Shown here piece by piece: positions 14,152 through 18,881 of a DNA stretch of 18,881 bases. The stretch lies in NCBI GenBank assembly GCA_031261245.1, contig JAISKU010000049.1, forward strand, positions 1 to 18,881, written 5' to 3'. Numbering within the stretch: position 1 is the stretch's first letter; every line of letters begins with the position of its first letter. The notes beneath the pieces are model-generated. The model saw only the letters and a list, made by a program, of their open reading frames with translations, was not told the DNA's origin and searched no databases. The position numbers and the translations under genes are program-made. The DNA comes from Oscillospiraceae bacterium. GTDB lineage: Bacteria > Bacillota > Clostridia > Oscillospirales > Oscillospiraceae.

Positions 14152-15228
14152 ATGGGCGGATTAATATACTTTCTCGGAAGCCCGCTTTTCTGGGGACTGT
14201 TCATCGCGGCCGCCGCGATATCCTCACTGCTTACGAGAGGCTTTATCAAAAGAAAGCGCCCGGTGCGGCCGATAATGCCGCCGGCGCCGCCGCAACCACC
14301 TGCGCCGCCGCAGCCACCGTCGCCGTCGCCGGACAACAGACCCTGCGGAGACAACCCGCCGGGCCCTACTATGCGCCCCGACAAAACTACAACAACGAGT
14401 CGGGGCGCGTATCCGGAAGATATTACAAGTGACCTCAGGGAGATTGAGCGGCTGCTCGACGACATGGGCTACGGCTATGACCCGCGCGGGAACGTGTTCT
14501 ACACGACCGTCGGGGCGTGGCAGAGAAAATACGGCTATTGCAGGCTGTATGACGAATCAATAGCGCCCTGCGGCATTATCGCGGACTGTGAGCCCATATA
14601 CTTTGAGTACGGGGGCGAGCAGTACATGATAGAGCTCTGGAAGGGCCAGTACGGCATGACGACGGGGTGCGAGGTCGGCATATACACGAATTCCGGCAAG
14701 GCACTGCTCGGCAGCGACTGGTACCGCAGCGTACCGGACGGCGAAATGCTCGACATGGCGGTAACGCTTTTCAAGAACGGGCAGGAGATGTTCACGCGGC
14801 GCGCGAAGCACTGGTGGCTGACGGGCTTTGTGCTCGGCGAGTTCTCAAACACGAATGAGCTGTCGCTGCTCACCTCGATAACCTTCCCGGACTACGGCAT
14901 GATGGGCGCGTTTCTCGACGCGCTGTGGACTGCCGGCTACTCACATCTTGAGGCGTTCGCGCGCGGCGACACCGTGACCGTGTACTTCACGGAGCCAAAG
15001 GTGGCGCAGCCGTTTACGAGGACAAAGCTGCTTGAAAAATTCACGCAGACGAAGAACAGGCTGCTGTGCACCGAATTCCGGCGCATAGTCGGCGGCAACA
15101 CGGACATGTACGACATACTCGCGTTCTTAAAGGCGCAGTATCCGGATATATACGAGTCGGCGATAGAGATGGGTCGTCCGGCGGAGGCGTTCACGAGGTA
15201 TGTGGGCGAGCTGCCGGGGCTCGGTTGA
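14152..15228 (+). CDS. DUF4474 domain membrane-anchored protein
   Basis: A 358-residue protein with an N-terminal membrane helix (about residues 7-27, LFWGLFIAAAAISSLL), a basic stop-transfer RGFIKRKR, and a proline-rich linker (about 36-70, PPAPPQPPAPP pattern). A soluble domain follows that I recognise as DUF4474: GYGYDPRGNVFYTTVGAWQR, YGYCRLYDE, IYFEYGGEQYMIELWKGQYG, and HWWLTGFVLGEFS. This domain is frequent in Clostridia and has no known activity; the conserved tryptophans and glycines suggest a small beta-rich fold. The remaining 120 residues contain a repeat-like second half (YFTEPKVAQPFTR, LAFLKAQYPDIYE). The ATG has GGAG at 14140-14143. A short gap and shared strand suggest co-transcription with the phosphoesterase. 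The function is unknown. Confidence 0.87.
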   Translation: MGGLIYFLGSPLFWGLFIAAAAISSLLTRGFIKRKRPVRPIMPPAPPQPPAPPQPPSPSPDNRPCGDNPPGPTMRPDKTTTTSRGAYPEDITSDLREIERLLDDMGYGYDPRGNVFYTTVGAWQRKYGYCRLYDESIAPCGIIADCEPIYFEYGGEQYMIELWKGQYGMTTGCEVGIYTNSGKALLGSDWYRSVPDGEMLDMAVTLFKNGQEMFTRRAKHWWLTGFVLGEFSNTNELSLLTSITFPDYGMMGAFLDALWTAGYSHLEAFARGDTVTVYFTEPKVAQPFTRTKLLEKFTQTKNRLLCTEFRRIVGGNTDMYDILAFLKAQYPDIYESAIEMGRPAEAFTRYVGELPGLG

Positions 15229-15238
15229 CGGAAAATTA

Positions 15239-15261
15239 CCGGGGCGGCCTCGCCGCCCCGG
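15239..15261. other. Perfect 10-bp GC hairpin between two co-directional genes
   Basis: CCGGGGCGGC, loop CTC, then GCCGCCCCGG. It lies 11 bases after the DUF4474 stop and just before the GGGAGGAG ribosome site of the phosphoesterase. No T-tract follows on the plus strand, so it is not a normal terminator; an attenuating or RNA-stabilising stem is possible. On the minus strand the tail TAATTTT follows it, but no minus-strand gene is upstream. Confidence 0.6.
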
Positions 15262-15282
15262 CAGGGCAGGGAGGAGCCGCGC

Positions 15283-16203
15283 ATGGAAAATCACATAGAC
15301 AGGGCCTACGCGAACGCGAGAGTGATGGACTTTGACGACTCCGCGCGCATAGTGATAATGAGCGACTGCCACAGGGGCTACGGCGGCTGGGCGGACAGCT
15401 TTTCCGTGAACCAGAACAACTATTTCGCCGCACTGCGCTACTATGAGCGCAACATGTTTACATACTTTGAGCTCGGCGACGGCGACGAGCTCTGGGAGAA
15501 CAGGCGGTTTTCCGACATCTCCGCCGTGCACTGCCACGTGTTCTGGCTGCTCGCGAAGCTCTACGACGAGGGGCGGCTCGTCATGCTCTACGGCAACCAC
15601 GATATTGAGAAAAAGCAGAAGCCCGGCCTGATGAACACGTATTATGACGCCACAAAGACGGAGGCGTGCCCGCTTTTTCCCGGTATGACGGTGTATGAGA
15701 GCGTGGTGCTGCGCCGCCGCCCGGACAGGGAGGAGATATTCCTGCTGCACGGCCACCAGGCGGATTTTCTCAACGACAGCCTCTGGCCGCTCGCGCGGTT
15801 TCTCGTGCGGCACCTGTGGAAGCCGCTTCAGGTCGTGGGCATAAAGGCCCCGGCGACGGGTTCCGTACACACGCGCGCGCGCGACAAGACGGAGAAGCTG
15901 CTGTCCGGCTGGGCGAGCGCGAACCGCACGCTCATGATAGCCGGACACACGCACAGACCCGTGTTCCCGGAGCCGGGGCAGTCGCTGTACCTCAACGACG
16001 GGAGCTGCGTGCACCCGAGGTGCATAACGGCGATTGAGCTCGCCTCCGGCTCCGTGTCGCTCGTCAAATGGAGCAACAAGACGAAGCCGGACGGCACGCT
16101 TTACGTCGGGCGCGACGTGCTCGCCGGGCCGTACAGGGTCGCGAGCTATTACAGGAGGGCGGCGGCGAATCGCGCGGCGGACGGCTTGACGGCGGCGCGG
16201 TAA
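15283..16203 (+). CDS. Calcineurin-like metallophosphoesterase
   Basis: A two-metal phosphoesterase, 306 residues, cytoplasmic by sequence. All family motifs are visible in order: D28-C-H30 in IMSDCHRG, GDGDE at 65-69 (metal-bridging Asp), GNHD at 104-107 (catalytic His), HGH at 156-158, and GHTHRP at 221-226. The GDGDELWENR phrase and the long middle region resemble the UDP-2,3-diacylglucosamine hydrolase (LpxH-like) branch, but Clostridia have no lipid A, so a different phosphoester or pyrophosphate substrate is likely. The start is set by GGGAGGAG at about 15270-15277. The last bases contain the promoter of the cobalt transporter operon. It is probably co-transcribed with the DUF4474 gene. 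Confidence 0.93.
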   Translation: MENHIDRAYANARVMDFDDSARIVIMSDCHRGYGGWADSFSVNQNNYFAALRYYERNMFTYFELGDGDELWENRRFSDISAVHCHVFWLLAKLYDEGRLVMLYGNHDIEKKQKPGLMNTYYDATKTEACPLFPGMTVYESVVLRRRPDREEIFLLHGHQADFLNDSLWPLARFLVRHLWKPLQVVGIKAPATGSVHTRARDKTEKLLSGWASANRTLMIAGHTHRPVFPEPGQSLYLNDGSCVHPRCITAIELASGSVSLVKWSNKTKPDGTLYVGRDVLAGPYRVASYYRRAAANRAADGLTAAR

Positions 16204-16214
16204 TGTGGTAATAT
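16186..16214 (+). promoter_or_regulatory. Strong promoter of the cbiMQO operon
   Basis: TTGACG (16186-16191), a 17-base spacer, and TAATAT (16209-16214) preceded by TGG, an extended -10. The -35 matches five of six consensus positions. It overlaps the end of the phosphoesterase gene. Transcription should start near 16221, exactly where the long paired leader begins. Confidence 0.75.
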
Positions 16215-16220
16215 CTACGC

Positions 16221-16327
16221 GGAATGTTGGGTTTTGGATTGTTGTATCGCGCAGAAGCGCGGCATAATTAATCCGTCACAGAAGTGGCGCTTCAATTCAG
16301 AATTCAAAATCTGAAATTCAACATTAC
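16221..16327 (+). ncRNA. Structured 5' leader of cbiM, riboswitch-like, unassigned class
   Basis: The leader can fold into an 18-bp stem (16223-16240 with 16308-16325, four G-U pairs and no mismatch). This encloses two hairpins with the same AGAA loop: CGCGC-AGAA-GCGCG at 16248-16261, and CGTCAC-AGAA-GTGGCG at 16274-16289 with one G-U pair. The 3' strand of the long stem ends only five bases before the AAAGGAG ribosome site. A competing hairpin (TTCAGA 16296-16301 with TCTGAA 16310-16315) would break the long stem. Many cbiM genes are under cobalamin riboswitches, but I do not see that class's conserved boxes here. The class is unknown; the pairing is read directly from the sequence. Confidence 0.55.
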
Positions 16328-16343
16328 AAAGGAGAAATTAACC

Positions 16344-17315
16344 ATGCACATTCCGGAAAACTATCTGTCCCCCGCGACGTGCGCCGTGATGGCCGCCGCC
16401 GCAGTCCCCGTCATCGCGGTTGCGGTGAAAAAGGTGAGAAGTGAGGTCACGCGGGCAAAGCTGCCGATGCTCGGCGTCGGCGCGGCGTTCTCATTCCTGC
16501 TGATGATGCTCAACCTGCCGCTTCCCGGCGGCACTACGGGTCACGCGGTCGGAGGCACGCTCATCGCGATACTCCTCGGGCCGTGGTCGGCGGCGCTGTC
16601 GGTCTCGACGGCGCTGATTATCCAGGCGTTTCTGTTCGGCGACGGGGGGATACTCTCGCTGGGCGCGAACATCTTCAACATCGCGTTCATCCTGCCGTTC
16701 GTCGGCTACGCGGTGTACAAGCTGATAAGCGGCGACGGAAAATCAAAGGGGCGCGAGTACGCCGCGGTCGCCGTAGGCTCGTGGTTCGGACTGAACGCCG
16801 CCGCGCTGTTCACGGCTGTCGAGTTCGGGCTTCAGCCGCTGCTGTTCAAGGGCGCGGACGGGTTGCCGCTGTACTGCCCGTATCCGCTGAGTGTCGCGAT
16901 TCCCGCGATGATGATTCCGCACATGCTCGTGGCGGGCGTGGCGGAGGCGCTTTTCACCGTGCTTATCGTCGCGTATATCAGAAAAGTCTCCCCCGGCGAC
17001 ATCTACGAGGGTGAGCGCAAGCGCCCGAAGGGGCTGTACGCGCTCGTCGTCGCGCTGATTGCCGCCGTGCCGCTCGGACTTCTCGCCGCGGGAACGGCGT
17101 GGGGCGAGTGGGGCGCGGAGGAGATAGGCGAGCTCGCGGGCTACGTGCCGGCCGGACTCGCGGGCGGGTTTGAGTTCTCCGCGATAATGCCCGACTACAC
17201 GATCTCCGGCCTGCCGGAGATTCCGGGGTATATTCTCTCCGCGATTTTCGGCGCGGCGATTACGATCGTGCTGTTCCGACTCATCGCGGGGCTCGCAAAG
17301 GAAAAGAAAAGTTAA
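16344..17315 (+). CDS. cbiM: Cobalt/nickel ECF transporter substrate-binding subunit CbiM with C-terminal CbiN/PDGLE-like part
   Basis: Membrane S-component that binds Co(II) or Ni(II) and hands it to the CbiQ-CbiO energising module. The mature N-terminus MHIPENYLSP is diagnostic: Met1 and His2 with His67 (in TTGHAVGG) match the metal site known from NikM2. The protein has 323 residues and about seven helices; the last third (from about 260, AWGEWGAEEIGE, then FEFSAIMPDY and a final helix) corresponds to the CbiN/PDGLE-type auxiliary part fused to the C-terminus. An upstream in-frame ATG at 16284 would add twenty residues and destroy the N-terminal metal site, so ATG 16344 with AAAGGAG is chosen. 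Its stop overlaps the cbiQ ATG (TAATG). Cobalt is favoured over nickel but the sequence does not settle it. Confidence 0.95.
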   Translation: MHIPENYLSPATCAVMAAAAVPVIAVAVKKVRSEVTRAKLPMLGVGAAFSFLLMMLNLPLPGGTTGHAVGGTLIAILLGPWSAALSVSTALIIQAFLFGDGGILSLGANIFNIAFILPFVGYAVYKLISGDGKSKGREYAAVAVGSWFGLNAAALFTAVEFGLQPLLFKGADGLPLYCPYPLSVAIPAMMIPHMLVAGVAEALFTVLIVAYIRKVSPGDIYEGERKRPKGLYALVVALIAAVPLGLLAAGTAWGEWGAEEIGELAGYVPAGLAGGFEFSAIMPDYTISGLPEIPGYILSAIFGAAITIVLFRLIAGLAKEKKS

Positions 17316-18112
17316 TGCCGGAGTGGCTGAGTAAACCGGAGGGCTATGCGGCGGCGCGGGACAGGGATACGTTCATCGACAGGAGCGTCCTTGCCCTGCT
17401 CTCCCTGATATCGCGGCTGCGCACGGCGGGCGCGGAGCCTGCGGGGCGGTTCGCGGTTGACCCGTTTTTCAGGGTGGCGGCGACGCTTCTGCTTGTCGTC
17501 GCCGTGTCGCTCGCGCGCGAATTCGCCTCCGTGTACGTCACGCTGACGTTCGTGACGGTGCAGCTCGCGGCGCTGCCGTCGCGCGCGCTGCGCGGGACGC
17601 TGAAATTCACGCTTATCACGACGGCGTTCACGTTTATCGTCGTCCTGCCGTCCGCGTTTCTCGGCAACAGGTACTCGATAACGATGCTGCCCGCGAAGGT
17701 GTTCGTCTCCGTCGCGGCGGTGAACATACTCTCGCGCACGGCGCGGTGGGACGCCCTGACGGGCGCGCTCGGGCGGCTGCGCGTGCCGGATATCTTCGTG
17801 TTTCTGCTCGATATAACGGTGAAGTACATATTCATGCTCGGGGAGTTTGTGCTGCAATCGTTACAGGCGCTCGGTCTGCGCTCCGTGGGGAGGAACGACA
17901 GGCGCTACGGCTCGCTCTCCGGCGTCGCGGGCGTGCTGTTTCTCAAATCGCGGCAGATGGCGGAGGAGACGCACTGGGCGATGGAATGCCGCGGGTTTGC
18001 GGGGAAATATCCGCGCCCGGCGCGGCTCCGCGTGGGCGCGGCGGACATTTTATACTGCGCGGTGAGCCTCGCGGTTCTCGCGGCTTTTGTGTGGATTGAG
18101 GTGAGGGCTTGA
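17315..18112 (+). CDS. cbiQ: Cobalt/nickel ECF transporter transmembrane subunit CbiQ
   Basis: T-component of the ECF importer, 265 residues. It has about five membrane helices (near residues 50-67, 70-87, 93-115, 120-135 and 240-262) and a long cytoplasmic coupling region between them. The coupling motifs that dock onto the ATPase are visible: ALGLRSVG at about 184-191, and WAMECRGF at 221-228, the A-x-R-x-G type signature (Ala-Met-Glu-Cys-Arg-Gly). The start codon overlaps the cbiM stop by one base, and the stop TGA overlaps the TTG start of cbiO, so all three are translationally coupled. Confidence 0.94.
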   Translation: MPEWLSKPEGYAAARDRDTFIDRSVLALLSLISRLRTAGAEPAGRFAVDPFFRVAATLLLVVAVSLAREFASVYVTLTFVTVQLAALPSRALRGTLKFTLITTAFTFIVVLPSAFLGNRYSITMLPAKVFVSVAAVNILSRTARWDALTGALGRLRVPDIFVFLLDITVKYIFMLGEFVLQSLQALGLRSVGRNDRRYGSLSGVAGVLFLKSRQMAEETHWAMECRGFAGKYPRPARLRVGAADILYCAVSLAVLAAFVWIEVRA

Positions 18113-18881
18113 TTGAGCTTGACGGAGTTTCATACGCGTATGAGGGCGACATCACGGCGCTTGAGAACGTGACGCTGACGATTCGCGAGGGCGAATCCGT
18201 GGCGCTGCTCGGCTCAAACGGCTGCGGTAAATCGACGCTTTTGAAGATAATATGCGGCGTACTCACGCCGCAGAGCGGCACGTACAGCTTCAACGGCGAC
18301 GTGATAACGGCGAAAACGCTGTCCAAGCCCGTGTTTTCAAAGACGTTTCACCAGCGCGTCGGCTTCGTGTTCCAGAATTCCGACGCGCAGCTCTTCTGCG
18401 CGACCGTCGCCGACGAGGTGGCGTTCGGCCCGAGGCAGATGGGTCTGCCGGAGGAGGAGATATCGCGCCGCGTCGCCGACTGCCTCGAGATGCTCGGCCT
18501 GACGGGCTTTGAGAACCGCGCTCCGTACCACCTCTCGGGCGGCGAGAAGCGCAAAACCGCGATTGCGGCGGCGCTGGCGATGAACCCCGACGTGCTCGTG
18601 CTCGATGAGCCGATGAACGGCCTCGACCCGCGCGCGGAGCGCTGGCTCGCCGGGTTTTTGAAGCAGCTCGCGTCGTCGGGAAAGACGGTCGTCACCTCGA
18701 CGCACGACCTCGAGCTCGTGCGCGAGATATCGACGCGCGCGGCGCTCTTCGACGAGAACCACGCGATAGCCGCCGACGGCAAAACCGACGACGTGCTGTC
18801 GGATATCGACCTGCTGCGCCGCGTGAACCTCGTGGACAGGTTCTACCACAAGCACGGCGACGGCGGACACGTACATTTCCA
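18109..18881 (+). CDS. cbiO: Cobalt/nickel ECF transporter ATPase CbiO (3' end outside window)
   Basis: ABC ATPase that powers CbiMQ; 257 codons visible, running off the window. The start is a TTG at 18109-18111 with GAGGTGAGG just upstream; it overlaps the cbiQ stop (TTGA), and no ATG is available near the expected N-terminus MIELDGVSYAY. Motifs in order: Walker A GSNGCGKST at 35-43, Q-loop VFQNSDAQ, signature LSGGEKRK, Walker B VLVLDEP, D-loop GLDPR and H-loop STHDL. The visible end is histidine-rich (FYHKHGDGGHVHF), a tail often found in metal-specific ATPases of this family, consistent with cobalt or nickel. The remaining residues lie beyond the window. Confidence 0.95.
   Translation, partial: MIELDGVSYAYEGDITALENVTLTIREGESVALLGSNGCGKSTLLKIICGVLTPQSGTYSFNGDVITAKTLSKPVFSKTFHQRVGFVFQNSDAQLFCATVADEVAFGPRQMGLPEEEISRRVADCLEMLGLTGFENRAPYHLSGGEKRKTAIAAALAMNPDVLVLDEPMNGLDPRAERWLAGFLKQLASSGKTVVTSTHDLELVREISTRAALFDENHAIAADGKTDDVLSDIDLLRRVNLVDRFYHKHGDGGHVHF

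Noticed and set aside
16222..16232. AATGTTGGGTT in the cbiM leader also occurs in 16S rRNA just before the repeat-like segment
   Set aside because: Only 11 bases; too short to link the leader with the 16S-like array.
16223..16325. Miniature inverted-repeat element
   Set aside because: The arms need four G-U pairs, so they are poor DNA inverted repeats, and no target-site duplication is evident.
16204..16343. Cobalamin or NiCo (czcD) riboswitch upstream of cbiM
   Set aside because: None of the conserved boxes that I know for these classes is visible, so I report only an unassigned structured leader.

Overview
The window is one contiguous stretch of a GC-rich bacterial chromosome, most likely an anaerobic member of the Clostridia (Oscillospiraceae or Christensenellales type, gut or rumen). 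The reasons are the gene content (IleS with a variant KMSKS loop, DUF4474, DUF1015, Amidase_6 and cytidylate-kinase-like proteins, a PflX-type radical SAM protein, an oxygen-sensitive-looking molybdoenzyme), the strong GGAGG ribosome binding sites and the heavy use of ATA isoleucine codons. I see no rRNA or tRNA gene, CRISPR array, insertion sequence or prophage. Genes are packed tightly and no gene-free stretch exceeds about 200 bases.

Layout. (1) 1-4708, plus strand: the 3' end of ileS, then lspA, rluD, a PMT-family membrane glycosyltransferase and a small AT-richer orphan ORF, with overlaps or very short gaps. (2) 4713-7352, minus strand: a four-gene operon (homocysteine S-methyltransferase domain protein, DUF1015, rpiB, a small membrane protein) that ends in a hairpin terminator. 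It diverges from (3) 7502-9263, plus strand: a cytidylate-kinase-like protein with its own terminator, an Amidase_6 protein and an HD-domain protein. (4) 9264-9456: six tandem 34-bp units that closely resemble a universally conserved stretch of 16S rRNA. (5) 9467-13958, minus strand: a three-gene operon for a two-subunit molybdopterin enzyme of the pyrogallol-phloroglucinol transhydroxylase type, plus a PflX-like radical SAM protein. (6) 14152-16203, plus strand: a DUF4474 membrane protein and a calcineurin-like phosphoesterase. (7) 16186-18881, plus strand: cbiM-cbiQ-cbiO, an ECF-type cobalt/nickel importer, preceded by a good promoter and a leader that can fold into an 18-bp stem enclosing two AGAA-capped hairpins.

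How the genes may fit together. The left end is housekeeping (tRNA charging, lipoprotein processing, rRNA modification) with a glycosyltransferase attached. The molybdoenzyme operon points to reductive or hydroxyl-transfer chemistry on polyphenols. The cobalt/nickel importer would feed corrinoid or nickel enzymes; the homocysteine methyltransferase domain protein could be a corrinoid-linked partner, but that is inference. The two least explained elements are the 16S-like tandem array and the structured cbiM leader.
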